The notes: generated by a model not told the origin, from the sequence alone. 64,000 nt of DNA from Lachnospiraceae bacterium (GCA_910574865.1 CAJTDN010000008.1:186001-250000), one strand, 5' to 3'. Shown: positions 45,192 to 54,734, counted from the first letter of the stretch. A program made the numbers and translations.

Positions 45192-45281
45192 TTACACCTT
45201 CACACACGGCAGTAACGTCACCAGCCCGAACACGATTGCGATAAGCAACGGGTACGGTATTTTTTCACCACCATGCGCCAT
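45192..45281 (-). pseudogene. agrB C-terminal fragment
   Basis: An open frame of 29 codons ends GEKIPYPLLIAIVFGLVTLL then PCVKV-stop. It matches the last residues of the AgrB at 60591-61151 (GKIPYLLLIAIVFELVTLL then PCMKAKK), also at DNA level. The rest of the gene is gone; the ZIP gene ends 8 bp away. With 40660-40880 it marks a second, dead agr locus. Confidence 0.8.
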
Positions 45282-45288
45282 ACCTGCC

Positions 45289-46071
45289 TCATCCCAACAC
45301 CACGTCCAACGCCAGCATGACCGTAAAGCCAAATGCAAAAAACAACGTCCCCAAATTGGAGTGGCGTCCCACGGACATTTCGGGAATCAGCCCTTCCACT
45401 ACCACGTAAAACATCGCCCCCGCCGCAAAGCCGAGCAGATAAGGCAATGCCGGAACAACGAGTCCCGCCAGCAAGATGGCCAACAAGGCCGCCACCGGTT
45501 CCACGATACCGGAAAGCACGCCGTATAAAAACGCGTAGGACTTCTTCATCCCCTCCGCCCTCAACGGCATGGAAATGATAGCCCCTTCGGGAAAGTTCTG
45601 GAGCGCGATTCCAATGGAAAGCACCAGGGCTTTCGCCAACGTGACCGTGCCGTCCCCGGCCAGGCCGCCCGCAAACACCACTCCCACCGCCAAACCCTCT
45701 GGTACATTGTGCAACGCCACGGCAAGCATCAGCATGGTGGTTCTTTTTAAAGGCACCTTCGGCCCCTCCGGCTCGTCACTATTCTGATGCAGGTGGGGAA
45801 TCATCCGATCCAAAAACAGCAGGAACAAGATGCCGAGCCAGAAACCGGCCACCACCGGCACGAACGCCCAGCGTCCCATCCCCGCCGACTGTTCCATCGC
45901 GGGAATCAAAAGGCTCCAGATGGAAGCCGCCACCATGACCCCCGCGGCCAGTCCCGTCAACGCCCTCTGCAAGAACGCGTTAAAGTCCTTCTTCATGAAT
46001 AATACGCCGGCGGCCCCAAGGGCCGTGCCAAGAAAAGGAATGAAAATGACCCTTATCGCCTCTCCTACCAT
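45289..46071 (-). CDS. ZIP-family divalent metal transporter (ZupT-like)
   Basis: 260 aa, eight predicted helices. Helix 4 has ALHNVPEGLAVGV and helix 5 has ALQNFPEGAIISMPL, the paired metal-binding motifs of ZIP proteins; a His-containing loop (IPHLHQN) lies between helices 3 and 4. Imports zinc or other divalent metals. GGAGG precedes the ATG. No metal-responsive regulator lies beside it. Confidence 0.94.
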   Translation of the reverse strand: MVGEAIRVIFIPFLGTALGAAGVLFMKKDFNAFLQRALTGLAAGVMVAASIWSLLIPAMEQSAGMGRWAFVPVVAGFWLGILFLLFLDRMIPHLHQNSDEPEGPKVPLKRTTMLMLAVALHNVPEGLAVGVVFAGGLAGDGTVTLAKALVLSIGIALQNFPEGAIISMPLRAEGMKKSYAFLYGVLSGIVEPVAALLAILLAGLVVPALPYLLGFAAGAMFYVVVEGLIPEMSVGRHSNLGTLFFAFGFTVMLALDVVLG

Positions 46072-46214
46072 GTCCTACCTCCCATGCAAAAACAAATTCC
46101 GCACGCAAAAAAACATTCACCTGCTCTTAAGTATGCCCCTATTGTATGAAAATATCGCCAAAAGGCTTGCCCATTCCAAAACCGGAACTGTTTTCCGAAA
46201 ACATGATTTAAAGA

Positions 46215-46250
46215 AACGAGGGACTATCCATATTTCGATAGTCCCTCGTT
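46215..46250 (-). terminator. strong hairpin terminator
   Basis: AACGAGGGACTAT (46215-46227) and ATAGTCCCTCGTT (46238-46250) form a perfect 13-bp stem, followed on the minus strand by TTTCTTTAAA. It ends the transcript of the minus-strand pseudogene operon. Confidence 0.8.
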
Positions 46251-46272
46251 CCCTTATCATCCAAACTCTCCC

Positions 46273-47264
46273 TTAATATCTTCCCGCCAGTTTTTCCTCC
46301 GCCTCCTCGCGCGTGATGTCGCCCGAGTTGGCCGCCGCCATAATCTGCACGGTCTTATCCCGCAATTTGTAGCGTGAAAAAATCACCATGGAAATGACCG
46401 CCCCGACCACCGGTGACAGAATAAACAACACCCAGATCGCATTGACCGCCGATTCCGGCTGGGACAGCGCTTCACCGGACAAGCATCAAAACCAAAAACA
46501 CCGTCACGTTCTCATATCCGGCAAAAAAGCAAATCACGCTCATCACCGTCTGCCCGACGATTCCCACCATCAGGAGGTGGAACTTGTCAAACCTGCGGGT
46601 CAGTGCCGGCATCACCGCCGCCACGAACAGTGAGGGCAACGCCAGCATGACGGAAATGATACTGACCATCCCCATGTCACCCAGACACCAGATGGCAAAA
46701 TAATTCAGCACCGCGTTGGTCATGCTTGTAAGGCTCAGCACCATGATTCCAAGGAAACCGATTCGCAAATATTTGTTATCCTTCACATAGTCCGCCATCT
46801 GCTTCAGGCCGACTTCCTCCTCATCTTTGTTAATATAACGTTCCTTGGCAAAACGGCTCATGAAAAACATCAGTACCGCGGCCGACACTGCCACAATCAC
46901 GGCCACGCCCGTCGCCCCGATGGTCGGATACAGTTGGGGAGCCGCCACCATGATAATAAGCATCGCGATGGCACTTAACACCGTGTTGCGGGAGCATGAT
47001 ATTAGAAGCCCGCAAAAACGGCAAAAACTTTCCCCCCTTCAGATTCAGCTTATCCAAAATCGCCCCGAAAATCGGATCGTTTACGGCATCCCACACGCGG
47101 GCGATGAGAAACATCACCCCGACCGCGACGGCCGTAATCCCGATATCCGTCAGATACAATTGCAAATAGCTTCCCACGTACGTGTTCACGATGCCCTGCC
47201 CCGCCATGAACAAGGCAAATCCCCACCTCTCAATCCTGCTTGTCCTGAAAATCTCGTTCCTCAT
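46273..47264 (-). pseudogene. GPH-family sugar symporter with two internal deletions
   Basis: Three pieces in different frames make one decayed transporter. Piece 1 (from 47264) runs RIERWGFALFMAGQGIVNTY to KGGKFLPFLRAS, then loses frame. Piece 2 (about 46990-46477) starts VLSAIAMLIIMVAAP and ends VFLVLMLVR. Piece 3 (about 46482-46273) is SGEALSQPESAVNAIWVLF to the stop. Compared with the intact relative at 9618-11117 (499 aa), only about 330 codons remain, so segments of very roughly 80 and 60 residues are missing at the junctions. Confidence 0.85.
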
Positions 47265-47346
47265 CCTTCATCCCTCTCTTTCCGACGGCTTTCGCCATCT
47301 TCTCCGTTCGGCCCGCCAGCTCCGACAATCTCTGCCACCCGGCCTT

Positions 47347-48312
47347 TCATCCTTTGTTTCCTGAAGCCTTCGCCATCTCCGCCAGCAATTCCGGCACTGT
47401 CATGCGCTTTTCGCGCGCCGCCTCGTCATAGCGCACACACGCGAATCCCGCCGTTTCCAATGCCGTTCGAAGCTCCGGCGCGGAAAATATTTCCGTCTCC
47501 CGCGCCCTGCTTTTCGCCACGTCCGCGCCGCTCACCCCGGCATTTCCCGTGCGCCGCATCTCTTCCGTGTCCAAGGACGGGTGTACGACGATAAAATATT
47601 GCCCGGCCGGGATTTTCTCCCATTCTGTCACCAGGTTTTTTGCAAAATCCACCAGCCTGTTTTTGCGCGCTCCAGCCGGCATATTTTCAAAATCTTCCAA
47701 ACCTGCGGCAAGCTCCGACAGCCTCCCCATGTCCGGCAGCAAATGATAAAAATACATATGGTCTACCAGTCCCTTTTTCACGGCGAACTCCGCCATGGCC
47801 TCGTCCATTCCTTCCACGTACGCCTCGGAAAACATGTGGGAATCGATATAACGGATGTCAAAGCCCAGTTTGTACAGCCGTTCCAACTGGGCGTCCACCT
47901 CCCTCATGACTTGCTCCACGGACGGTTTCGTCTGCAAAAAGAGCGACGAATCCGACAAGAAATACCCGTTCTCGTCCACGAGCGGGTTGGCTTGTCCCAT
48001 CCCCGCGGACGAGCCTTCCCTCCCTTGTCCCGCGAACAAAGCTCCTTGCCCCTTTGACAAATTTTCCCGGCCAGCTCCCGCGACCGGCCCCCACTTGACC
48101 TAATCCCACTCCGCGTTCAAAGTCGTGTGCATGCCAAAACAAACATCCTTACGCCCCGCCAGCATTTCGGCCGCCGCTTCCACAAACGGCCCGCAAGCCA
48201 TGACCGAGACGTTCCGAATGACTCCCGCCCCGATTACCCGCTCAATCGCACGGTTCGCGCTCATGCTGCTGCCCAAATCATCCGCTCTCGCGATCAACTG
48301 CTTATTTCCCAT
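47347..48312 (-). pseudogene. ChbG/YdjC-like carbohydrate deacetylase with in-frame TAG
   Basis: AAGGAGG precedes ATG 48312 (MGNKQLIARADDLGSSMSAN). The YdjC fold continues to FGMHTTLNAEWD, then TAG at 48100-48102, then in the same frame VKWGPVAGAGREN and on to SGNKG at 47347. Motifs ARADDLG and DSHMF (metal ligands) are kept. One point change separates it from a full 321-aa protein, so decay is recent or readthrough occurs. The enzyme family removes acetyl groups from chito-oligosaccharides. Follows the esterase, precedes the dead transporter. Confidence 0.85.
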
Positions 48313-48458
48313 CTTTTCCTGCCTCCTTCTTTCAATCATGACGTCACTGTTTGTCCCGCCGTTTTCAAGCACGACTGATACCGAAGTTCTTATCTCCAAG
48401 CTCGGCTTACGGCCTTGCCAATCTCAAAGAACGGCCCCGCGTTCCATTCAAGCTTCTC

Positions 48459-49370
48459 CTAAATCTCGCTTTCACCAAGCCGCTTTCGGTCAAAAAACTT
48501 CAAAATCGGCAGCACATTCGTCTCCTCCAAAAATTCCGGCCCGGCCCCGGCATGCGGCGTGTCCTTTAAAACATCCAGTACCAAATCCCCTTCCGCGAAA
48601 TGCCCGCTGGCCTTCAGTTTCTCATGAAATTTTATCGACTGTTGCACGGGGACGGCCGGATCCTTGTCCCCGTGCTGCAAATAAAATGCCGGGGGATGCG
48701 GCGGGATTTCTCTGTCCGCGCTTGCCCTCTTTGCCAGTTGCGGGTTCTTTTTCGGGTTCCCGCCCAGATACCCGACCAGAGCCTTTCTCATAGATGGCAT
48801 CATTTTCATATACCACGGCGCCGTTTTCAACCAGTCCGGGAAATTTAACAACGGGCAAAGAGCCGCCACCGCGTTCACATGGAAGTCTTCTTCCGTCCCA
48901 CGGCTTTGCGCGCCCTCCATGCCCACGATGGTGACCAGGTTCCCGCCCGCCGACGTGCCATATAGGAAGAAATTTTCTTCCTGCAGGCGTAGGCTCGGCG
49001 CATGCTTCCGCAAATAAAGGACCGCCCGCTTCAAATCGTCCGACTCCGCCGGATAGGAGACCTGCGGCACAAGCCGGTAATTCACCGACACGAGCGCGAA
49101 GCCCCGCCCCAACGCATGAAATCCCGGATACACGTGCCAGTCCCTTTTGTCACACATGGCGAACCCGCCGCCGTGCACCAAAATCACTACCGGATAGGAT
49201 TCCTTTTGCACCTCGTTCGGATAATAAATATCCATTTTCTGAAGCGGGTCCCCGCCATACGCCACGTCCAGTTTCTTCTCCCGTATCCAGTCCACCCTCG
49301 GCACCGGAATCTTCGGTCCCATGTCAATCCATTCCTCCACGAATTTCGTTTTTCTAATTGGTGGCGTCAT
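48459..49370 (-). CDS. alpha/beta hydrolase (HSL-type esterase)
   Basis: 303 aa. Oxyanion motif VHGGGF, nucleophile elbow GTSAGGN, catalytic Asp region QHGDKDPAVP and His in DTPHAGAG. Cytoplasmic esterase, perhaps removing acyl groups from imported sugars. GGAAGGAGG before ATG 49370 sets the start. Sits between the GH13 gene (92 bp upstream) and the broken deacetylase. Gap 48313-48458 holds no gene. Confidence 0.92.
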   Translation of the reverse strand: MTPPIRKTKFVEEWIDMGPKIPVPRVDWIREKKLDVAYGGDPLQKMDIYYPNEVQKESYPVVILVHGGGFAMCDKRDWHVYPGFHALGRGFALVSVNYRLVPQVSYPAESDDLKRAVLYLRKHAPSLRLQEENFFLYGTSAGGNLVTIVGMEGAQSRGTEEDFHVNAVAALCPLLNFPDWLKTAPWYMKMMPSMRKALVGYLGGNPKKNPQLAKRASADREIPPHPPAFYLQHGDKDPAVPVQQSIKFHEKLKASGHFAEGDLVLDVLKDTPHAGAGPEFLEETNVLPILKFFDRKRLGESEI

Positions 49371-49462
49371 CCTATTTTCCTCCTTCCTATGAACACTTGA
49401 CAATGTTTCACACGATCCTGATATGGATGTACTCCGTGTACCTCGGTGAGGTTCTTTCGAGC

Positions 49463-51172
49463 CTAACCACGCGGAGCTTCCTCTATGTCAGTCACATTCA
49501 AACGCAATATCAAGGCCTCATACGCTTCCAGCCGTCCCTTTTCCAAATACGCGCTCCGTTCAACATTTCCCAGCAAACACCGCGCGTGCGCCGCCCGGAG
49601 CCGCTTTGGCACGGGAAATGCCACCGCCGTGGCCGTAAAATTGCAACAAACATATAACGTCTCGTCTTCCCAGACCCGGAAGTAGGCGAACACGTCCTCG
49701 TTTTCCGTCTCAAACGGCTCGTATCGCCCATATACCGCCGCCAGATGCCGGTGCCGAATCCGAATCAATTCTTTGTAAAACAAAAGAACCGAATCCACGC
49801 GCCCCGCTTGTTCCTTGGCATTCACATACACATGATTCGGATGAACGTCCATCCAGGGTTTTCCGCTGGTAAAACCCGCCCCGGCTTCACCGTTCCATTG
49901 CATGGGAATCCGGGCGGTATCCCTGCTTTTCAAGCTGATATAATGAAGCATCTGCTCCTTCGTAAACATTTTCTCCCCCGTATAACGTTCATACGCGTTA
50001 ATACTTTCACTGTCCCGAAGCTGATCCGGGCTCGTAAACCGCATGTTCGACATTCCCAGCTCGTCTCCCTGGAAAATGAACGGCGTACCCTGCAGCATCA
50101 ACAAACAAGCCGCCAACATTTTCGCCGATGTTTCGCGCAAATCCCCCTCATCGCCAAGACGTGACAGCATCCTTGGCTGGTCGTGATTGTCCCAGAACAA
50201 GGCATTCCACCCACGCTTGTAAAGTCCTTTTTGCCACTTCGTCATTACCGCTTTCAATCCCGCGGGCGGTATTGCTTTATCATTCCACTTAAACGTCTCC
50301 CCGCCATCCAAGTCCATGTGCTCAAACTGAAACACCATGTCCAGTTCACTTCCGTCCGCATTGGAAAATAGCACGGCATTTTCCAGCGTGGTGGCCGAAG
50401 CCTCGCCCACCGTCATGACATCCCTGTCAGCCCAGACCGCCTCCTTCATTTCTTTCAAATACTCATGCACCTTCGGGTTGGCGGCAATCCTCGCGCGCGG
50501 GTCATGGTAGCCGCTTTTCCCCGCCGGACCGTCTGAAAAATCATCGCCCTTGGCAATCAAACTGATCACGTCCATCCGAAACCCGTCCACGCCGCGGTCA
50601 AGCCACCGCCGCATCATCTTGTAAATCTGCTCCCGCAAGGCCGGATTCTCCCAGTTCAAATCCGGTTGGCGGGAAGAAAAAAGATTCAGGTAATATTGCC
50701 CGCTCTTTTCATCCCGCGTCCACGCCGGGCCGCCAAACAGCGCCCCCCAGTTATTGGGCGGACCGCCACCCGGGGCGGCATCCCTCCAGATATAATATTC
50801 CCGTTTTGAAGCCTCCCTCCCCTCCAACGCGTTCAAAAACCACGGGTGCTCGTTGGACGAATGATTGACCACCAGGTCAATTACCACCTTCACGTCCCTC
50901 GCATGCGCTTCCTTTAAAAGCGTTTCAAATTCTTCCATACTTCCATAACACGGGGCAATCGATTCATAGTCACTGATATCATAGCCATTATCATATCCGG
51001 GGCTGGGATACATGGGCGAAATCCAGACCACGTCCACGCCCAGCCAGGCCAGATAATCCAGCTTGCTGATAATCCCTTTGATGTCACCGATTCCATCCCC
51101 GTTCCCGTCACAAAAACTTTTCGGGTAAATCTGGTAGACCACACTTTCTTTCCACCATGCCTGCTTTTCCAT
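49463..51172 (-). CDS. GH13 alpha-glucosidase (oligo-1,6-glucosidase type)
   Basis: 569 aa. Start WWKESVVYQIYPKSFCDGNGDG, then calcium/region I DLVVNHSS, nucleophile Asp in DGFRMDVI, acid/base Glu in VGEASATT and transition-state Asp in FWDNHDQPR. Size and motif style match cytoplasmic alpha-glucosidases acting on isomalto- or malto-oligosaccharides. Upstream 51173-51355 has a duplicated gene end and hairpins. Operon with esterase and the sugar pseudogenes. Confidence 0.95.
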   Translation of the reverse strand: MEKQAWWKESVVYQIYPKSFCDGNGDGIGDIKGIISKLDYLAWLGVDVVWISPMYPSPGYDNGYDISDYESIAPCYGSMEEFETLLKEAHARDVKVVIDLVVNHSSNEHPWFLNALEGREASKREYYIWRDAAPGGGPPNNWGALFGGPAWTRDEKSGQYYLNLFSSRQPDLNWENPALREQIYKMMRRWLDRGVDGFRMDVISLIAKGDDFSDGPAGKSGYHDPRARIAANPKVHEYLKEMKEAVWADRDVMTVGEASATTLENAVLFSNADGSELDMVFQFEHMDLDGGETFKWNDKAIPPAGLKAVMTKWQKGLYKRGWNALFWDNHDQPRMLSRLGDEGDLRETSAKMLAACLLMLQGTPFIFQGDELGMSNMRFTSPDQLRDSESINAYERYTGEKMFTKEQMLHYISLKSRDTARIPMQWNGEAGAGFTSGKPWMDVHPNHVYVNAKEQAGRVDSVLLFYKELIRIRHRHLAAVYGRYEPFETENEDVFAYFRVWEDETLYVCCNFTATAVAFPVPKRLRAAHARCLLGNVERSAYLEKGRLEAYEALILRLNVTDIEEAPRG

Positions 51173-51210
51173 TTTCCAGTCACCTCGTTCCTAGGGAAAC
51201 CTAATCATCG

Positions 51211-51415
51211 CTTTTCCGGCCGGGGCCGGGCGGCAGAGCACGCGCCCCCGGGAAGCGTAATCAAAATCCCGGGCACGCACGAACCGTGCCCGCGAATGGC
51301 ATCCGTCCATTTAAAATTGCCTTCGGCAATGGGCCGGATGCCCGCACCGGCTCCATCACTTTTCCGGCCGGGGCCGGGCGGCAGAGCGCTCGTCCCCGGG
51401 AAGCGTAATCAAAAT
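51211..51415. repeat. 57-bp direct repeat of an MBL gene end flanking a hairpin element
   Basis: Copy A (51211-51267) and copy B (51359-51415) differ at about three of 57 positions. Copy B is the last coding bases of the hydrolase gene before its stop region; copy A is the same sequence downstream. Between them lie hairpin GGGCACG-N7-CGTGCCC (51271-51291) and the mosaic hairpin 2. Confidence 0.88.
51298..51342. repeat. mosaic hairpin repeat, copy 2
   Basis: GGCATCCG (51298-51305) pairs with CGGATGCC (51335-51342); inside are CCATTTAAAATTGCC, TTCGGCAAT and GGGC. Same plan and core as hairpin 2 of the copies at 28368-28412 and 54588-54632. It lies directly after the hydrolase stop codon. Confidence 0.7.
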
Positions 51416-52189
51416 TCTTCCATATTTCGCGCATCGACGTCCTTGCGTCACGCCGTACTCCGCCGTGCCGCCCACAATCCGCCTGGCACACGTCAAATAC
51501 TCATCCACATACGTCTTTTCCACCGGGTAGCCGTGATGGCCGGGCCATATGGTGTCATAAGTCCCCTCCAACGCCTTCAGCCGCTCCATGGATTCCAAAT
51601 ATGTCTTTGGCGGGCAGCTTTCTTTTTCAAAATGAAGCAGGACTCCCCACTCACAAACCGAATCCCCGCTAAACAACATGCGCGCGCCGCGGTCCAAAAA
51701 GCACACGCACCCCGGGGAATGTCCCGGTGTCGGAATCATTTCCACGTCACGCCCTCCCAGATGAAACACCTTGTCATCCCCGAAATACCGGTAATTTCCG
51801 GACGTGTCAAGTTTCCGTTGTTTCCTTGTCAATACGTCCACCAGCATCCTTACCACTCCCGGCATCCCCGCCGTCAAAATGTCCAACGTGTATGCCGGAT
51901 TTGCATAGAGGGCAAAGGTCGGCCTGTCGGCCTCATGAAACCAGATTTCCCCGAAACAATGATTACCGCCAATGTGATCCACATGGGCATGGGTATTGGC
52001 CACCACGACCGGCAGCTTTGTCAACCCCTCCACCGTCTTTTTAAGCCCCGGATAGCCAAGCCCGGTATCAATCAAAAGCGCCTGCCTTGTCCCGCATAGC
52101 AAATAACACAAGCCTTGGTTTATCGGCGTTTTCTCTTCGATTGCATATGTACCCTCATCCAACTGGCGAACATGATATACATTTGCCAT
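51356..52189 (-). CDS. metallo-beta-lactamase-fold hydrolase
   Basis: 277 aa. Metal motif NTHAHVDHIGGNH, then TPGHSPGCVCFLD, DSVCEWG and PGHHGYP. GGGGGAAG before ATG 52189 sets the start (MANVYHVRQLDEGTYAI). Cytoplasmic; substrate unknown. Its last 17 codons are duplicated downstream (51211-51267), and the C-terminal tail GDERSAARPRPEK is GC-rich and may be a late extension. Distant relative of 25135-26079. Confidence 0.9.
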   Translation of the reverse strand: MANVYHVRQLDEGTYAIEEKTPINQGLCYLLCGTRQALLIDTGLGYPGLKKTVEGLTKLPVVVANTHAHVDHIGGNHCFGEIWFHEADRPTFALYANPAYTLDILTAGMPGVVRMLVDVLTRKQRKLDTSGNYRYFGDDKVFHLGGRDVEMIPTPGHSPGCVCFLDRGARMLFSGDSVCEWGVLLHFEKESCPPKTYLESMERLKALEGTYDTIWPGHHGYPVEKTYVDEYLTCARRIVGGTAEYGVTQGRRCAKYGRILITLPGDERSAARPRPEK

Positions 52190-52280
52190 TCTGCTTCCCC
52201 CTTTCGAAATTATTACGATGATGTTGTTTCCTCGGCAGATTTGTGTCATAAGAAACGAAATTCCCATACCTCCAACACAA

Positions 52281-52329
52281 AACCGCGTCCTTCTTTGTAT
52301 AATCCCATTTTACAAAAAAGAACGCGGTC
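52281..52329 (-). terminator. terminator after the AraC gene
   Basis: ACCGCGT (52282-52288) and ACGCGGT (52322-52328) start an imperfect stem of about 18 bp, followed on the minus strand by TTTTGTG. Confidence 0.65.
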
Positions 52330-52409
52330 CTGTATTTCATTATTTTAATGTATATATAAATATTTTAATCGCTTTTGCATGAATGCCACCGCCCATGTGC
52401 CACGATAAA

Positions 52410-53720
52410 TCATTCCGTCACGAACCTCTGCCGGTACTCCATCGGCCTCATCCCCATTACCTTCTTAAACGAAGTAATATAATAACTCTGGCTGGAAAAT
52501 CCGTACAAATAGGCAATCTGCGAAATCGCATATTCCGTATGCCGCACAAAATAACTGGATTCCTGAATTTTGCGCATGACAATGTAATTGGAAAAAGAGG
52601 TTCCCGTCTCCTTTTTAAAACGCGCGGATAAATATACCGCATGCACGCCGACATATTCCGCCGTCTTCTCCAGCGAAATCTTTTTGTCCAGATGGTTTTC
52701 AATATAATGAATCGCCCGCATGACGGGAGCCGAATACGTCTGTTCCAAGCGTTTTTTGACAAGTTCGACAAACTGCAACAAAATATTTTCCTCAAACGCC
52801 AGTACCGCGTTTTTCGAAGTCATATCCTCGATTTTCTGCGTCAATGCGTCACTTAAAGAAAACGCGTCATCCGCGCCGACTCCCGCCTGGATGGCCGCCC
52901 TCGCCAAAAAGGCAATGGAACCAATCATGGAATTCTTCGCGGAGCGCAACGAGTCCTTCGCCAGCACCGCCTTCTCCCCCTGCGCGGTAATCGCCCGCAA
53001 CGCCTTTAACGCTTTCCTTCCGTCTCCCTTCGCGACCGCCCTGGTCAGCTCCTCCTCCAGCGCGTAAGGACTGTGCTGAAACATCGATTCCCGGTCTTCG
53101 TAAATATTGTCATAATATTTTCTCGGCTTGGCGACCATAAAATCCAACCCCAGTAGCTCCCGTCGCCCGTCTATAAAGGCGTACGCCAACATGAGAACCG
53201 CCAGAAATGTTTCCCCTTGTGAAGCTTTCATCCCGTCAGTTCCATCTTTCACGTCAGACGTTTCCCCTGGCTCCCCGGGCCAAAATCCCGCCCCGTCCAA
53301 ATCGCCTTCTTGCCCTGACTCCTCATCCGGTCTCCATCCCGCAAAACACCCCTGCCATTTCCCGCATAATGAAAACGTCTCCTCCGGGCTCATCCCCCGC
53401 TGCCTGGCCACGACGGCCAAAAACTGCCCCACGCCGGCATGCGCGGTCAGGGCCATTCCGTCCGCGTCCGTCTCGTCGAACCGAAAATCGTTCGCATCCG
53501 TCCCGTCCATGTCCGATCCACACGCCTTCCCCCCGCGCGAACCCGCCCTGCCGGGAATGCGGATGCCAATCCCGGAATTCAACGTCATCTCATCCACAAA
53601 CACGTTGAACACGTCACCCAATACGCGCAAAGAAACCGACGCGCACCAGCCCCCGTATTCCTTTTTCGCCTGGTACATGATTTTTCGTATTGTTTCCCTC
53701 ACCACTCCATTATTTTCCAC
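52410..53720 (-). CDS. AraC-family regulator with long N-terminal domain
   Basis: About 436 aa. The last 100 residues are a two-helix-turn-helix AraC domain (KKISLEKTAEYVGVHAVYLSARFKKETGTSF, EYAISQIAYLYGFSSQSYYITSFKKVMGMRP). The rest has no cupin signature; a middle helical part (SPYALEEELTRAVAKGDGRKALKALRAI) resembles the linker of YSIRK-like AraC proteins. AAGGAG before GTG 53720 is the best start; the frame is open to 53846. Probably controls the sugar operon downstream on the same strand. Confidence 0.88.
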   Translation of the reverse strand: MENNGVVRETIRKIMYQAKKEYGGWCASVSLRVLGDVFNVFVDEMTLNSGIGIRIPGRAGSRGGKACGSDMDGTDANDFRFDETDADGMALTAHAGVGQFLAVVARQRGMSPEETFSLCGKWQGCFAGWRPDEESGQEGDLDGAGFWPGEPGETSDVKDGTDGMKASQGETFLAVLMLAYAFIDGRRELLGLDFMVAKPRKYYDNIYEDRESMFQHSPYALEEELTRAVAKGDGRKALKALRAITAQGEKAVLAKDSLRSAKNSMIGSIAFLARAAIQAGVGADDAFSLSDALTQKIEDMTSKNAVLAFEENILLQFVELVKKRLEQTYSAPVMRAIHYIENHLDKKISLEKTAEYVGVHAVYLSARFKKETGTSFSNYIVMRKIQESSYFVRHTEYAISQIAYLYGFSSQSYYITSFKKVMGMRPMEYRQRFVTE

Positions 53721-53838
53721 GCCAAATCTCCTTACAACCTGACCGCCTTTCCCTTGTTTCAATCCACTCGCGGCAGTTAGGAGCAAGACATTTACGCGGA
53801 TTGCCTCGACAAACCTCTGGGGTGGGCTCGCTTTGCGC

Positions 53839-54138
53839 ATGTCCATGTTAGAGAGCGTCCTTTACGTAATCAGCATGCTCTGCGTGAACCACATCGAGGA
53901 AGTCATTTTCCGGGGCTTTTTGTTCAAGGCCTTGTGCAAAAAAAATGTAAAACAGGCAATCATCATTTCGAGCCTTACCTTCGGCATCGGGCACATCGTA
54001 AATCTTTTAAACGGAGCCGAAATGCTTTCGCTCTTGTTGCAAATATGCTACGCCATCGCGCTTGGTTTTTTTACGATTATTTTATACAAATCGCAAAGTC
54101 TTGTCACTTGCATATTGACAGATTGCCAATATACGTAA
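53839..54138 (+). pseudogene. CPBP intramembrane protease fragment
   Basis: The frame has the CPBP motif HIEEVIFRGFLFKAL and the second motif FGIGHIVNLLNGAE, with hydrophobic helices after it. It lacks the N-terminal helices and stops early at LVTCILTDCQYT, where the family normally has a third His/Asn motif. No convincing ribosome site. Typical members are over 200 aa; about 100 remain. Confidence 0.75.
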
Positions 54139-54279
54139 TCGGAAAATCCTTTGTCTGTAAACGTAAAATCATTCATCTTTATAAAAGTTGTTCCGAACGA
54201 ACAACCGCCTTTACAAGTTCTTGCCTTTTCCCGTTTTTCACGGCCCGTATGAATTGCCCCCATGATACCCACGGATTAC

Positions 54280-54480
54280 TCCGCACTACGTGCTCTCGTT
54301 GTCTCCGCTCCGCTACGGTCGGCACTAAACGAACGTCCACTGGACGCTCAGTGCCCTAAAACACCTCAAATCCGCTCATTTTCCTACGGAAAATGGCTAC
54401 TTTTCGGTGTTTTGCGCACTTCCAAAGTCATGCTTTTCCATGCAAGCATGGAACACATGACCTTCTAATCCTGGTATCAT
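54280..54480. repeat. palindrome-rich noncoding repeat, copy 1
   Basis: The stretch includes TGTCTCCGCTCCGCTACGG then TCGGCACTAAACG, matching TCTCCGCTCCGCTTCGG and TCGGTGCTAAACA at 55360-55392. It also has small hairpins (CATGCAAGCATG). No protein assigned. The rest of 54139-54547 shows no gene. Confidence 0.5.
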
Positions 54481-54547
54481 ATTATAAGCGGTTAGTTAAC
54501 GAATTGCAAGCACAATAAACATCAACAACTCATTTAAACATCCCCGA

Positions 54548-54687
54548 TTACAATTCGCCCCGCGCTAGCGCGGGCGAATTGTAACGGGCATCACCCGCAT
54601 TTTTAGTTTGCCTACGGCAAAGCGGGTGATGCATCAGCCAGATTTACGTGTATCCTCCCGGCCAATCAGCGTAGTAATTGGCCGGGG
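54548..54687 (+). repeat. mosaic hairpin repeat, copy 3
   Basis: Hairpin 1 (54548-54584) begins TTACAATTCGCCC and ends GGCGAATTGTAA. Hairpin 2 (54588-54632) has perfect arms GCATCACCCGC/GCGGGTGATGC around a loop with inner stem TTTGCC-TAC-GGCAAA. Hairpin 3 (about 54658-54686) pairs CCCGGCCAAT with ATTGGCCGGG. Same order as the copy at 28313-28449 read on the other strand, with different stem bases. Confidence 0.7.
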
Positions 54688-54700
54688 ACCAAACTGTAAA

Positions 54701-54727
54701 CACCACGCAACTTATTGCTGCGGGGTG
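54701..54727 (-). terminator. hairpin after the 183-aa gene
   Basis: CACCACGCAA pairs with GCGGGGTG with small mismatches; on the minus strand TTTACAGTTT follows. It lies 8 bp after the stop at 54735. Confidence 0.5.
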
Positions 54728-54734
54728 ACATACC

